NCBI GenBank assembly: GCA_035771165.1
Contig: JAWNZC010000181.1
Span: forward strand, 171,501-235,500
DNA from: Paragorgia papillata
Taxonomy: Eukaryota > Cnidaria > Anthozoa > Scleralcyonacea > Coralliidae
DNA: 64,000 bases
Reading direction: 5' to 3'
Positions 1 to 10,773 of this stretch are shown piece by piece. Under the pieces are notes generated by a model. That model did not search any database. It saw only the letters and a list, made by a program, of their open reading frames with translations, and was not told where the DNA came from. The translations under genes were made by a program, and so were the position numbers. Position 1 is the stretch's first letter. The number at the start of each line of letters is the position of its first letter.

Positions 1-833
1 TCTCTGTTTGACCGGTTACTTTTGCAGGCTCTCGCAAAGTGTCCGATATTGCCACATTTATTGCACCGTTTCTTGTATGCTGGGCAATATTGTTGTCTCG
101 GTTGTCGATGTCGGCCATCGCACCACAAACATGGTTCTGTCGCTTGTCCACTGACTCGATCTGTTGGTCTTTGCCGGAAATTGCCGGGTTTGTTGCTGTA
201 GTTAACTTGCTCTTGTTCCTGCGTTCCTCTCGCGGTTTTCATGATTTTGTTTGTAAGCGTTGTCGATTCATGTGCCTTGGCTATTTCTACAACTTCTCTC
301 AGAGTTACTTTCTCCTGTGTGCCGACTTTATGTCTGTGTCCCTTGCCAATAAGTTTCACTCGTAGGGGTTCTGAAATGAGTCCTGCTATGAACTGATCTC
401 TCATGAGCTCGTCTTGAAAGTTTTCGTATTCACACTGAGCACCCTGGTTTCGTATCTTAGATTCCCAAGCACCAATTGACTCGTTCTCTTCTTGAAGAAG
501 ACGAAGAAATTTCTGTCGCTCCCCTGATACTCCGATGCTTGCCCCATAATATTCCTTTAGGGCTTGAATGACCCGATGAGGTTTCTTTTGATCAGCCTCG
601 CTAAGACCTAAACTGAATTTATAAACTGTTCTTGCTGCCGGCGTAAGAGATGCTCGTAAACATGCCATTGCTTTCTCTGGTTTAATCCATCTCTCCTCTT
701 CGGTCTCCTTTGACATATCAAACCAATTGTTCAATATACAATAATCAGTCAAATCCTCAACATAAACTTCCATATCATGCTTCTCATCCCCCGTGGCTTT
801 TAGTATTGGAAAGGGTAGATTTATTGAGGCCAT
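1..833 (-). CDS. gag: Gag polyprotein of a Ty3/Gypsy LTR retrotransposon, partial (runs off window edge)
   Basis: Gag is the structural protein that packages the retrotransposon RNA in cytoplasmic particles. The minus-strand frame starting at the ATG at 833-831 stays open for 277 codons to the window edge, with no stop. Near residue 250 lies a zinc knuckle: C-N-K-C-G-N-I-G-H-F-A-R-A-C fits CX2CX4HX4C, the nucleic-acid-binding CCHC motif. It is preceded by a CPAYKKR stretch typical of K02A2.6-like Gypsy Gags. The middle is rich in charged helices and reads like a capsid-type Gag (residues about 60-190). The start is supported by a tRNA primer site 20 bases upstream. Pol would lie beyond position 1. 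The lack of stops suggests a young copy. Seen: open frame, CCHC motif and primer site. Inferred: Gypsy class, since no reverse transcriptase is in view. Confidence 0.85.
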   Translation of the reverse strand, partial: MASINLPFPILKATGDEKHDMEVYVEDLTDYCILNNWFDMSKETEEERWIKPEKAMACLRASLTPAARTVYKFSLGLSEADQKKPHRVIQALKEYYGASIGVSGERQKFLRLLQEENESIGAWESKIRNQGAQCEYENFQDELMRDQFIAGLISEPLRVKLIGKGHRHKVGTQEKVTLREVVEIAKAHESTTLTNKIMKTARGTQEQEQVNYSNKPGNFRQRPTDRVSGQATEPCLWCDGRHRQPRQQYCPAYKKRCNKCGNIGHFARACKSNRSNR

Positions 834-852
834 GTTTTCATCGAAGAGAAAA

Positions 853-869
853 TCCCACCGCTGCCACCA
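853..869 (-). promoter_or_regulatory. Primer-binding site complementary to the 3' end of tRNA-Leu
   Basis: The plus strand here reads TCCCACCGCTGCCACCA, which is a tRNA 3' end with CCA. On the minus strand it gives TGGTGGCAGCGGTGGGA directly after the LTR end. The sequence matches the conserved T-arm and acceptor end of animal tRNA-Leu (AAG/TAG type) over 17 bases. It sits between the LTR tip at 870 and the Gag start at 833, where minus-strand DNA synthesis would be primed. Confidence 0.8.
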
Positions 870-1085
870 TGTTAAACATCTACTTGTTTAATAATGTATC
901 TCATGCTTTACAGGCATGAATATATACTAGTATTATGAATATATTAACATAAATGAATTATAATATCTAACCTATTAACAAAGTGTATTGTTGACATGTT
1001 AGGCATAAGTTTATACGCAGAAATCAACTGGTGCACTTATTGGTAAATGTTAGACGTCCATGCGACATGCGAGTGCGCGTATGGT
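870..1085 (-). mobile_element. 5' LTR (probable) of the Gypsy element; outer boundary uncertain
   Basis: The stretch abuts the primer-binding site, and on the minus strand it ends in ...TTAACA, a usual LTR end. At about 1085 the sequence joins repeat family A (starting TACCCACTAGTG), which also appears after different sequence at 7246, so a junction lies near 1085. The second LTR is outside the window, so the outer end cannot be fixed. Confidence 0.5.
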
Positions 1086-1105
1086 ACCCACTAGTGTGTT
1101 TCTAC

Positions 1106-2189
1106 CAGTGAACTCGATGTAAGTTAAAATGTGATACCTGGAACGCTAACGAAGAGCCAAAAAGTGAGGCAAAAAGTTCCAGGCCCCTGCGCGGTTTGCA
1201 GGTACGATTCAGTCTCCCACAAAATGTTTTTTACACGGCCGCCCGTCTTGAGCGAACTGCGAAGGCTCGAAAAAAGGTTTGAAAAAATTATTTATCAGAC
1301 TAAACGTGCATTTAATGGTTTCCCATTGTTGTGCAGCGCTGTTGGGTTTTTTTTTTACTGTATAGCAGTTCAAAACTATACAGTAAATTAAGCTAGGGAT
1401 GAAAATAGGCTGAGAAAACAGACGTCCTTTTGCTGGCTAGGATGAAAACAGCCAGCCGAAAAGGTGAGAACAAGAGTGAGAAAGCTATTCTTGTACGAGT
1501 TTGAAGACGTATTGATACTTGATATTTCATAATATACATCTAATGTCATTTTCTTATTTCTGCTCCTTTAATTTCTTGTTCAGTTTTGTTAAACGGCCTT
1601 TTGTAACTAATGATATTTTAAGAAATATAAACTGATTGTTTATTTTTCACGTTTACTCATGGCTAGTTGTTGTTTTCGGTACGAATGCGGAATGCTTTTT
1701 AAACAAAACGAACTGATGAAACTGGTACTAACCTAAACGGCATATTCTATACTAAGTTGGTGTTGATTTTTTGTATCCTCTTCGGAGTGACGAAACTCTA
1801 ATATATATGGTTTAGAATATAACGAAAATTTGATTTAATTTCTTCACTGACAAACTTCGTGCACGTTTTGTAAAGACAATGACTTTTCCTATAGCAACAA
1901 ATAGACAATCACTGCATAATTAGTTCGGCAGCATAGCACAACCAATCAAAATTTAAAATGCACGTTTAGCAAAGCGTGATAAAATGATTCAATAAATAAT
2001 TTTTCAAACCTTTTCGAGTCTTCGCAGTTCGCTCAAGACTGGTGACCGTGTAAAAAACATTTTGTGGGAGACTGAATCGTACCTGCAAACCGCGCAGGGG
2101 CCTGGAACTTTTTGCCTCACTTTTTGCCCCCCGAATGACTGGACGTTAGCGTTCCAGGTATCACATTTTAACTTACATCGAGTTCACTG
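1106..2189. mobile_element. Non-autonomous hAT transposon with about 190-bp TIRs
   Basis: Both ends read CAGTGAACTCGATG inwards, and the inverted match continues for roughly 190 bp with small indels. An 8-bp target duplication, GTTTCTAC, flanks it at 1098-1105 and 2190-2197. The same target is seen unoccupied at 7261-7268. An 8-bp duplication with CA..TG tips is diagnostic for hAT. No transposase frame is visible in the centre (1300-1990), so this is a deletion derivative. Confidence 0.9.
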
Positions 2190-2815
2190 GTTTCTACTGC
2201 CTAGCTTATAATAAAGAGAACACTATAATATATATATATATATAATGAAATAAAAGTAGCGTGCTGCGTAGGCAGTGTTGAGACAACAATCGAAATATAG
2301 TAAGGTTAGATATACTGCCGAAACAGACAACGTAGGAGTCTAACGTTTCGAGCGAAGGAATTATAAAGAGCGTTCAGAAATCCCGTTACTCTGTTACTCA
2401 GTAAGACGCTTACCCGAGAGCCTAAATATCGAGCTGGCGCTTACAAGAGACATGCCTGCATGGTATATCAATATTTTATATTAGTAACGCTTTGGAATCC
2501 AGTTTATTTCACTTTAGATACAGAACGTAAATTACTTACCGTTGACTAAAGAAATTTAAGATAATCTGTGGACCACTGAAACTGCATACACTGATTGTAT
2601 TTCTATAATATGGTCAAGCAAACACCTACATGCAATGATAAAATTTAAAAACAACGTGCTGAGTACGCGGCATTTGTCGTTTTGTCAAAACTACTGCTTT
2701 TCTACATGTATACGTACAACACATCATTTAAACTATACATCTCAAATGAAAATGCTACCACTTAGGAAGTACATATGACTATGAATTTACAACCTTTAGC
2801 TCTCCATCTGAGCCA

Positions 2816-2887
2816 CAGTGACTCAATGGTTAGAGCGTCTAACTAGTCATTAGAAGTTGAAGGTTTGAACCCTGTCTGGGGTCGCTG
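2816..2887 (+). repeat. tRNA-like sequence (Thr AGT-like cloverleaf), probable SINE head
   Basis: 72 nt fold as a tRNA: acceptor ends CAGTGA/TCGCTG pair, the D-arm region is TGACTCAATGGTTAGAGC (box A-like), the anticodon stem TCTAA/TTAGA encloses loop CTAGTCA (anticodon AGT), and the T-arm is GGTTTGAACCC (box B-like). One D-stem mismatch and its place inside a duplicated repeat, followed by an (AT)n tail, argue for a SINE-type relic rather than a working tRNA gene. Confidence 0.5.
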
Positions 2888-3292
2888 TAATCTTATAGCT
2901 TAACACTTTGGATCCTGAATATATATATATATATATAGAAATGACGAACACAGAACTACACCTTCAGCCAATGAATCGTTCACTTGATGTCTTGGGGCTT
3001 TGTGTTCGTGACTGAAATATGTTGATCTAAAATACAACAAGAGAATAGGGATGGTCTTGTAAGTGAGCAAATGATACTTGAACTTGAAGAAGTCTTCCAA
3101 AATGAATTGATTGGTTCGAACCTGACATATCGAAAATAATTACTATCACCCTTTCTTTAAAGTCCTTCCTTTTTCGAGCACTCCTAGTTATATTGTCTTA
3201 GCAAATTTCTGTTTGTGTCTCTTAAAAGAATCCATTATACTGTCTTTGAATTGGTAATTCGGAAATATTTTTCGTTAAAAAGTGAGCAAATA

Positions 3293-3296
3293 TTAA
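3293..3296. other. Empty TTAA target of the long-TIR transposon
   Basis: GCAAATATTAACTGCC here corresponds to the two occupied sites at 8368/9754 and 17164/19006. Those have TTAA on both sides of the element. The single TTAA here is the pre-insertion state and proves a 4-bp TTAA target duplication. Confidence 0.85.
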
Positions 3297-3952
3297 CTGC
3301 CTAATCTATCACCTTCCTTTATATTCAGTAAGTTAATAGACATATAGGAACAAGTAGGTAATGTAGAAATGATCAGGTTAGCATCAAACTTGTTAATTAG
3401 AAACGAAAAGAAAGTAAGCTTGTTAGCCATAGATAAGTAAAGGCTGCATGTAATTGTTGGGAAAGGCATGGTGGAAAATGCGGAGTGCGGAGAAAATAGA
3501 AACGCCACCTGCTAAAACTTTTCATTATAATAAGATAATAATAATAACAAAAAAAAGTTAAAATTGTCCTTCAGTAGCATTTTGTAAAAATATATAGAGA
3601 TAAAATCAATTGAGGCCAAGTAGCTACTGTATAAAATATATTTATTCGTTTGAGCTTTCGTCGTCTACGACATCATCAGAAATAATAACAAAATTCAAAG
3701 GAATGATCGTTTGATTTTCAAATTTTACACTACCAGCGCCTATCGCGCAGCTGGTAGTTGTTATTACGTGGTCCTATTTCAAACAACAAAGCCGTTTCGC
3801 TTAAGTCTTTGTGCTAAGTGAAAAACCGTGTCTAAACCAAGCCAATATCATGCGTATATGTTCTAAGGATTTGGGTGAAGGAAAATTCGAGTGTAGAATA
3901 TATACATTTTAAGACCAAACCGGGACCAGTTGCGAAAAATGCAACTACACAG

Positions 3953-4025
3953 GCCTTCCGGCAGGAATCGAACCCACGACCTTGCGATTCTAGTGCAATG
4001 CTCTGACCACTGAGCCACGGAGGGC
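3953..4025 (-). repeat. tRNA-derived SINE head
   Basis: On the minus strand the 73 nt carry a perfect box A (TGGCTCAGTGG) and box B (GGTTCGATTCC) and near-complete acceptor pairing (GCCCTCC/GGAAGGC, one mismatch). The anticodon position would read AGA, but the variable arm is too short for tRNA-Ser, so a functional tRNA is unlikely. It lies inside the foldback element. Confidence 0.6.
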
Positions 4026-4189
4026 GTTGCCGAGAGCTTGATCGCGAGTTCTGTATATATAATAAGGTGGTAATGCCAGGAGAGAATTGGGTATATTATA
4101 AGTAATATTGGGCATTTCACTCGATTACGTAGCATGTTCTAAGGATTTTGGGTGAAGGAAAATTCGAGTGTAGAATATATACATTTTAC

Positions 4190-4735
4190 ATGCGTATAGT
4201 CGTGTCTGGTTGTTACCTTGCTTAATGTATGAAAACGTACCACGTTCATCGTAAAAAAGCATGGAAAACGTCGCGCGTGCCGACCTGACTCCGCATTTTC
4301 CACCACAGTAGAAAATGCGGAGTCTGATAAATAGCCTCTGGCGTTGTCTTGTCATAAACCAACTAACCAAGCCAATATTATTCGTATAGTCGTGTCTGGT
4401 TGTTACCTTGCTTAATGTATGAAAACGTACCACGTTCATCGTAAAAATGCATGGAAAACGTCGCGCGTGCCGACCTGACTCCGCATTTTCCACCACAGTA
4501 GAAAATGTGGAGTGTCAGTGTGATAAATAGCTTCTGGCAGCTCGTCTGGCAGTTCATGCAATATATATTCGTAGAGAAGCTATTTATCATACTGACACTC
4601 CGCATTTTGCACTGTGGTGGAAAAGGCGGAGTCAGGTCGGCACGCGCGACGTTTTCCATGCATTTTTACGATGAACGTGGTACGTTATCATACGTTAAGC
4701 AAGGTAACAACCAGACACGACTATACGCATGATAT
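4190..4735. repeat. Inner repeat unit of the foldback element, two direct and one inverted copy
   Basis: A unit of about 125 bp starting GTATAGTCGTGTCTGG and ending near CCGCATTTTCCACCACAG occurs at about 4193-4316 and 4384-4506, and inverted at about 4600-4731. Part recurs at 15778-15862. Short open frames on both strands are by-products of this repetition. Confidence 0.6.
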
Positions 4736-5002
4736 TGGCTTGGTTTAGACACGGTTTTTCACTTAACACAAAGACTTAAGCGAAACGGCTTTGTTTGAAA
4801 TAGGACACGTAATAACAACTACCAGCTGCACGATAGGCGTTGGTAGTGTAAAATTTGAAAATCAAACGATCAGTCGATTGAATTTTGTTATTATTATTAT
4901 CTTATTATAATCAAAAGTTTTAGTAGTCGGCGTTTCTATTTTCTCCACACTCCGCATTTTCCACCATGCCGAAGAGAAATGTGTGAACATTTTATTGGCA
5001 TA

Positions 5003-6114
5003 CTGTAAAACCCGGACTGGACTGGACTGAACTGGACTGGAGTCAAGAATCTGTAAAACCCCAACTCAAAAATCTGTAAAACCCGGACTCATATTTTTAA
5101 CAAACGGGGGGTCCCACTGATGCTTGTAAATACCCGGGGGTCGTAATGGGCTTTGAATGAACGGGAGGGGGAGGGTTGACGTGACGTTAAACTCGGAGAC
5201 GAAACATAACTCCGATCACGGTTAATATACGTCTACTCACTTGTCGTTAATAAACAGGGGGGATGTTCATGTATAGCAATTTAGGACAATGACTCCGTCA
5301 CGCCAAGATTAGAACGACAAAGCTTTAGTATGCGTGCAGTTCAAATAGCAGTAATTAAACTCACTGTCTATAGTGTAAAACAGGTCTTAAAACAAAAGTA
5401 AAACCAGAACGCTGGTTTGGGTTTTCCTATATGCTTATTTTCTTTTTTCGCAGCGCTTCTGTTTTGACTACCGGTGTCATGAATCATGATATTTCTATTG
5501 AAAACTTGAATATTTTTTAATCTTACTGAGAACAGAGCTAAGGAAACTAGCCTGCGACTAACACTCAATGCTGGAATGCGAGGTGTAAATATGATCATCT
5601 TTGCTTTAGCACTCAGTAAAATAACTGACTGCGCCATGCAGCTTCGCCACAATTTGTCTATAATATGTTGTATATTAGCGTTTAGTCCTTGGTAAAACTA
5701 TATAAATTTCCGAAATTCTGCACGCATACTAAAGCTTTGTCGTTCTTGGCATGACGGAGTCATTGTCCTAAATTGCTATACATGCACGTCCCCCCTGTTT
5801 ATTAACGACAAGTGAGTAGACGTATATTAACCGTGATCGGAGTTATGTTTCGTCTCCGAGTTTAACGTCACGTCAACCCTATCATAAGGTCTTGTGAGAT
5901 TTGGATAGAAAGTTAAGGTTGCAAATTCATCATAAGTGCTTTTATACTTTGTGTATATGAGAATGAGATGTGCTTCAAAATATTAGATATTATAAGTTGT
6001 ACGTATACATGTAGTGCATGTGCTACGTTTGCGAGCTTGGTGTAGTGTAAACCAAGTAAACTTGGTGTAGAGTCCGCGTTTTACAGATTTTTGAGTCCAG
6101 TCCGGGTTTTACAG
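5003..6114. mobile_element. Tc1/mariner-like non-autonomous element
   Basis: The ends read CTGTAAAACCCGGACTGGAC inwards on both sides, flanked by TA (5001-5002 and 6115-6116). A TA target is typical of Tc1/mariner. The left subterminal part repeats GGACT/AACT steps. No transposase is visible. The 34 bp between 4970 and 5003 hold nothing. Confidence 0.6.
5172..5880. repeat. Long inverted repeat nested in the Tc1/mariner-like element
   Basis: Arms of about 170 bp (5172-5345 and 5707-5880), starting AGGGTTGACGTGACG, match almost perfectly in inverse order around a 360-bp centre. No target duplication was seen at its edges, so it may be an older insertion or part of the host element. The centre has only a spurious minus-strand frame of 94 codons. 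Confidence 0.55.
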
Positions 6115-6149
6115 TATGTCCATTTTATTATGGATTATCCTTATGGTTG

Positions 6150-7076
6150 TGTGCGATAAGTGAGGACAGTCAGAGCGGATGTTAGAAGGAGTGGCTGAGT
6201 GTTGTGTGTGATAAGTGAGGACAGTCAGAGCGGAGGTTAGAAGGAGTGGCTGAGTGTTGTGTGTGATGAGTGAGGACAGTCAGAGCGGATGCTAGAAGGA
6301 GTGGCTGAGTGTTGTGTGCGATAAGTGAGGACAGTCAGAGCGGATGCTAGAAGGAGTGGCTGAGTGTTGTGTGTGATAAGTGAGGACAGTCAGAGCGGAT
6401 GCTAGAAAGAGTGGCTGAATGTTGTGTGTGATAAGTGAGGACAGTCAGAGCGGATGTTAGAAGGAGTGGCTGAGTGTTGTGTGTGATAAGTGAGGACAGT
6501 CAGAGCGGAGGTTAGAAAGAGTGGCTAAGTGAGGAGAGTCAGAGCGGATGTTAGAAGGAGTGGCTGAGTGTTGTGTGATGAGTGAGGACAGTCAGAGCGG
6601 ATGCTAGAAGGAGTGGCTGAGTGTTGTGTGTGATAAGTGAGGACAGTCAGAGCGGATGTTAGAAAGAGTGGCTAAGTGAGGAGAGTCAGAGCGGATGTTA
6701 GAAGGAGTGGCTGAGTGTTGTGTGATAAGTGAGGACAGTCAGAGCGGATGCTAGAAGGAGTGGCTGAGTGTTGTGTGTGATAAGTGAGGACAGTCAGAGC
6801 GGATGTTAGAAAGAGTGGCTAAGTGAGGAGAGTCAGAGCGGATGTTAGAAGGAGTGGCTGAGTGTTGTGTGATGAGTGAGGACAGTCAGAGCGGATGTTA
6901 GAAAGAGTGGCTGAGTGTTGTGTGTGATAAGTGAGGAGAGTCAAAGCGGATGTTAGAAGGAGTGGCTGAGTGTTGTGTGTGATAAGTGAGGAGAGTCAGA
7001 GCGGATGTTAGAAAGAGTGGCTGAGTGTTGTGTGTGATAACAGTCAGAGCGGATGTTAGAAGGAGTGGCTGAGTGT
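6150..7076. repeat. 55-bp minisatellite, about 17 units
   Basis: The unit starts ATAAGTGAGGACAGTCAGAG and recurs every 55 bp (6156, 6211, 6266 and so on). Some units are shortened to about 37 bp. Units differ by single bases. There are no spacers of constant length, so it is not a CRISPR array. Confidence 0.9.
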
Positions 7077-7252
7077 GAAATATGAATATATAGTTAGAGT
7101 GAGAGAGTTTGATAGGAGCTGTGATAGGGGAGAGATATAGTCAGGGAGAGAATTGGAAATATATGTTATAAACCTTGCGTATATTGTGATTTGGTTGCGA
7201 AAGAGCCGCGGTACTTACTGCATTCGCAACAAAATTAATATCATAGTTACCC
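7077..7252. other. Unassigned AT-rich stretch
   Basis: No open frame, inverted repeat or recognised family is visible. It ends at the border of repeat block A (TACCCACTAGTG at 7246). Confidence 0.3.
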
Positions 7253-7887
7253 ACTAGTGTGTTTCTACTGCCTAGCTTATAATAAAGAGAACACTATAAT
7301 ATATATATATATATAATGAAATAAAAGTAGCGTGCTGCGTAGGCAGTGTTGAAACAACAATCGAAATATAGTAAGGTTTGATATACTGCCGAAACAGAGA
7401 ACGTAGGAGTCTAACGTTTCGAGCGAAGGAATTATAAAAAGCGTTCAGAAATCCCGTTACTCTGTTACTCAGTAAGACGCTGACCCGAGAGCCTAAATAT
7501 CGAGCTGGCGCTTACAAGAGACATGCCTGCATGGTATATCAATATTTTATACTAGTAACGCTTTGGAATCCAGTTTATTTCACTTTAGATACAGAACGTA
7601 AATTACTTACCGTTGACTAAAGAAATTTAAGATAATCTGTGGACCACTGAAACTGCATACACTGATTGTATTTCTATAATATGGTCAAGCAAACACCTAC
7701 ATGCAATGATAAAATTAAAACAAAAACGTGCTGAGTACGCGGCATTTGTCGTTTTGTCAAAACTACTGCTTTTCTACATGTATACGTACAACACATCATT
7801 TAAACTATACATCTCAAATGAAAATGCTACCACTTAGGAAGTACATATGACTATGAATTTACAACCTTTAGCTCTCCATCTGAGCCT

Positions 7888-7959
7888 CAGTGACTCAATG
7901 GTTAGAGCGTCTAACTAGTCATTAGAAGTTGAAGGTTTGAACCCTGTCTGGGGTCTCTG
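7888..7959 (+). repeat. tRNA-like sequence, second copy
   Basis: It matches the tRNA-like head at 2816-2887, with the acceptor 3' strand changed from TCGCTG to TCTCTG. It is followed by a longer (AT)n run at 7991-8025. Its duplication with the block indicates a passive repeat. Confidence 0.45.
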
Positions 7960-7987
7960 TAATCTTATAGCTTAACACTTTGGATCC

Positions 7988-8028
<41 letters not shown>

Positions 8029-8371
8029 GACGAACACAGAACTATACCTTCAGCCATGAATCGTTTACTTCATGTCTTGGGGCTCGGTGTTCGTGACTGA
8101 AATATGTTGATCTAAAATACAACAAGAGAATAGGGATGGTCTTGTAAGTGAGCAAATGATACTTGAACTTGACGAAGTCTTCTGAAATGAATTGATTGGT
8201 CCAAACGTGACATATCGGAAATAATCACTATCACCCTTCCTTTAAAGCCCTTCCTTTTTCGACCACTCCTAGTTATATTGTCTTAGCAAATTTCTGTTTG
8301 TTTTTTCTTAAAAGAATCTTTAATTCGTAATTGAAATATTTTTCGTTAAAAAGTAAGCAAACCTTAATTAA

Positions 8372-9753
8372 AGTGCACATGAAACGAAAATTAAGTTTGT
8401 CTTATTTGAAAGAACACTTAAAATGATAGAATAAAATATTTTGCAGTTTTTCGTTTCCTTGCTTCGTTGTCGAGATATTTCAGTTTGTTTGATATGTAAA
8501 GTAAACAACTTGACGTCACATGTGCATAATGAGTTATCAGAGAAGGTTATATATCTTTGCTATTATCAAACCAAACTTAATTCGAAGGAAGTATGTGCGT
8601 GTGTTTCTCTCCAACGCCAAACATGTAGAATTTTCAAGTGATTATGTTTGATAATAGCAAAGATATACTAGAAGTTACTATCGCAAGGGAAGTGCTGCCT
8701 GAAGGACCAAATGGAGTCCTAATATGCTCCTGAAAAATTCTGGATATACTCTGATTTTATACTTATAGTATAGTACAGTAGGTAAACACCAGGGCCTGGC
8801 AGCCACGAACAGGAGTGGTGCAGTGCAGAGTCATGTTGCTTCAAGGTTGCTAGTAGCAGTAACTTTCACTTGCTAGGGTCAGACGACCCACTTACTACAT
8901 TTTTCTCAAATGACCTTCAGGCAGGAAAGATTAAACATTGAGGATTAAGATTTTCTGGTGCCGGCTATAGTAATAATTATACATATTTTTGATATATCAA
9001 ATCAACAAACAGCCATGTACATATGCAGATAGATCAATGGGACAAAACAAATAGAAAATATATTTTTCTTTAAAAATAACAGGAACCAATAACATGATTA
9101 ATAGTTTGTAAGATGATAGTGTTCTGAATGTTAGACTACACAGTCAGCAGTTCCACATCTAGCAATTTGTATGTTTGGTTATCATATGGTAATAGTGTTC
9201 TGAATATTAAGACTACACAGTTAGCAGTTCCACATCTATCAGTTTGTGTGTTTGGGTATCATATGCAAGAGTTGGAGTGCCTAGCTCTAGGATAGCTTCA
9301 GTGAGTTCTTCTTCTGATGCTGAATGTTCCAGGTCACATAGATTTTTGAGCTTATTGGCAACATCACTGAAAACTGTAAGGCGGAGGTTTTGATGTGGGT
9401 CCTGAGTGGTTTGGACAAGGAGACGAAGACACCACTGAACCTTGCAACGATTGAACTTTTGGCTCATGCTACAATTTTCACAGAATGCCAGTGTGCCTTT
9501 TATAATGACCTTTTTATGGCATGAACAACAGCACTGGGTCTTTGCTATGTTCGATACACCAATGATATCTGCTACTAACTCTTGCAAAGAACTCATTATG
9601 CACATGTGACGTCAAGTTGTTTAATTTACATTTCAAACAAACTGAAATATCTCAAGAACGAAGCAAGGAAACGAAAAACTGCAAAAGATGTTACTCTATC
9701 ATTTTAAGTGTTCTTTCAAATAAAACAAACTTAACTTTCGTTTCATGTGCACT
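8372..9753. mobile_element. TTAA-target DNA transposon with about 180-bp TIRs, copy 1
   Basis: The ends read AGTGCACATGAAACGAAAAT inwards and stay inverted for about 180 bp. TTAA flanks both sides (8368-8371, 9754-9757), and the empty site exists at 3293. TTAA duplication is known for piggyBac, Kolobok and Sola3; the tips do not start with CCC, so piggyBac is less likely. The only long frame is a minus-strand RPA-like protein. No DDE transposase is visible, so the element is either non-autonomous or of an unfamiliar kind. Confidence 0.85.
9213..9605 (-). CDS. RPA C-terminus-like zinc-ribbon/OB-fold protein encoded in the TTAA transposon
   Basis: This 130-residue frame begins just inside the right TIR and ends near the left-centre of the element. 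Residues 26-45 hold C-x2-C-x12-C-x2-C, followed by R-C-K-V-Q-W-C-L-R-L-L-V and then L-R-L-T-V-F-S-D-V-A-N-K-L. That order, zinc ribbon then beta strands ending in a TVFxDVA motif, is the layout of the RPA70 C-terminal DNA-binding domain, which binds single-stranded DNA. RPA-like proteins are known from some transposons, notably Helitrons, but here the carrier is a TIR element. The frame is intact; the second copy (18468-18857) has a stop and a codon deletion. The first exon may be missing, since the ATG lies in the TIR end. Seen: motif and frame. Inferred: single-strand DNA binding. Confidence 0.6.
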   Translation of the reverse strand: MCIMSSLQELVADIIGVSNIAKTQCCCSCHKKVIIKGTLAFCENCSMSQKFNRCKVQWCLRLLVQTTQDPHQNLRLTVFSDVANKLKNLCDLEHSASEEELTEAILELGTPTLAYDTQTHKLIDVELLTV

Positions 9754-10620
9754 TTAACTGCCTAATCTATCGCCTTCCTTTATATTCAGTAAGTTAATAT
9801 TAGACATATGAGAACAAGTAGGGCTTAAATTAATAGACCTGGCTTTGAAGGTAACAGCGGAACTTATTTGACAAGTTTATTAATACATGCATCAAATTGA
9901 CAGACAAACTGGCGCCACACAGGAACACACCCAGATATCCGATAATTGTGGGATTTCCTTTGGCAGAAACCCAATAATATAAAGCTCTAACTTTGTCCCA
10001 AATATTTCAGTAAATAATTTTATGCAATATGAGATCTCGGTTACCCAGACTGGCTTTTTCCCAAGTTTATAGACCGCCTTCACGCGATGCCGGTACAAAC
10101 GAATATAAACGGCAGAATATCGTTATGTTCGCACAAAGCGTTTGAATTTACAACAGTTTTGAAAGTGCGTACACGACTGGGGAGCCTTGTGGTGTCCATT
10201 CAGTATTACCAAGCCATGCGCTGTTTAAATAGCCACGTTTCGTCAAAAATCAATGGAAACGAAGAGCAATTGAAATCAAAGCGTAATGCATTCTAAGTTT
10301 ACAAGTTTAGTCTTTCTGTTAAGCCCTAATCAAACGAGAACGCAAGTCATCGCAAGTTGGCAGTCACGCTATCTCAGCCAGCCGCTCTGAATAGCTTCGC
10401 CAATTTCCACTGGCTAGTTATTGGTATGATTGTAAAAACAATAGTTTATAAGTTCTTACCACCAAAATCAGTAGAGTGGTCGTCAGGTCAGACTGTTAAC
10501 CCACTGTCTTCTGCGAGGTTGGCTTTGAGAGGAAGGAAGACAAGCCTAAAATGCAAAGGAATGTTAATCATGTACGTGTGAATGAAAGAATGCAGTCCGC
10601 TTTACGGCAAGTTTATTACT

Positions 10621-10773
10621 CGGGCTACCTGTGCTAGCCGAGTCTAACACAAAATTGTATTATTGTATCATCGGGCTACCTGTGCTAGCCGAGTCTAACA
10701 CAAAATTGTATTATTGTATCATCGGGCTACCTGTGCTAGCCGAGTCTAACAAAAAATTGTATTATTGTATCAT
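10621..10773. repeat. 51-bp tandem repeat, 3 units
   Basis: The unit starts CGGGCTACCTGTGCTAGCCG and recurs at 10621, 10672 and 10723. The paralogous block (near 20052) has one shortened unit. A CGGCTAGCACAGGTAGC palindrome lies inside each unit. Confidence 0.85.

Larger units (their letters stand above)
2198..3357. repeat. Repeat family A, partial copy 1
   Basis: It is nearly identical to 7269-8367 and, after a gap, to 9758-9825. It includes a Penelope-style motif pair (TAACGTTTCGAGCGAAGG near 2342 and GTGCTGCGTAGGCAGTG near 2261), AT microsatellites at 2226-2245 and 2919-2937, and a tRNA-like head at 2816. No coding frame is recognised. Confidence 0.75.
3465..4970. mobile_element. Foldback element with long, broken inverted arms
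   Basis: The tips GGCATGGTGGAAAATGCGGAG (3465) and its complement (ending 4970) are inverted. Inner arms at about 3704-3840 and 4727-4875 also match in inverse order. A Penelope-style ATCATCAG / GAGCTTTCGTCG segment lies at 3650-3685, and part of this element recurs at 15465-15857. No clear target duplication is visible. The centre holds a tRNA-derived repeat and multiple copies of an inner unit. Confidence 0.55.

Noticed and set aside
2816..2887. Functional tRNA-Thr gene
   Set aside because: It has a D-stem mismatch, sits inside a duplicated repeat and is followed by a microsatellite tail; a SINE head is more likely.
6150..7076. CRISPR array
   Set aside because: Units are continuous 55-bp repeats without unique spacers, in a eukaryotic context. 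The same holds for 26885-28050.
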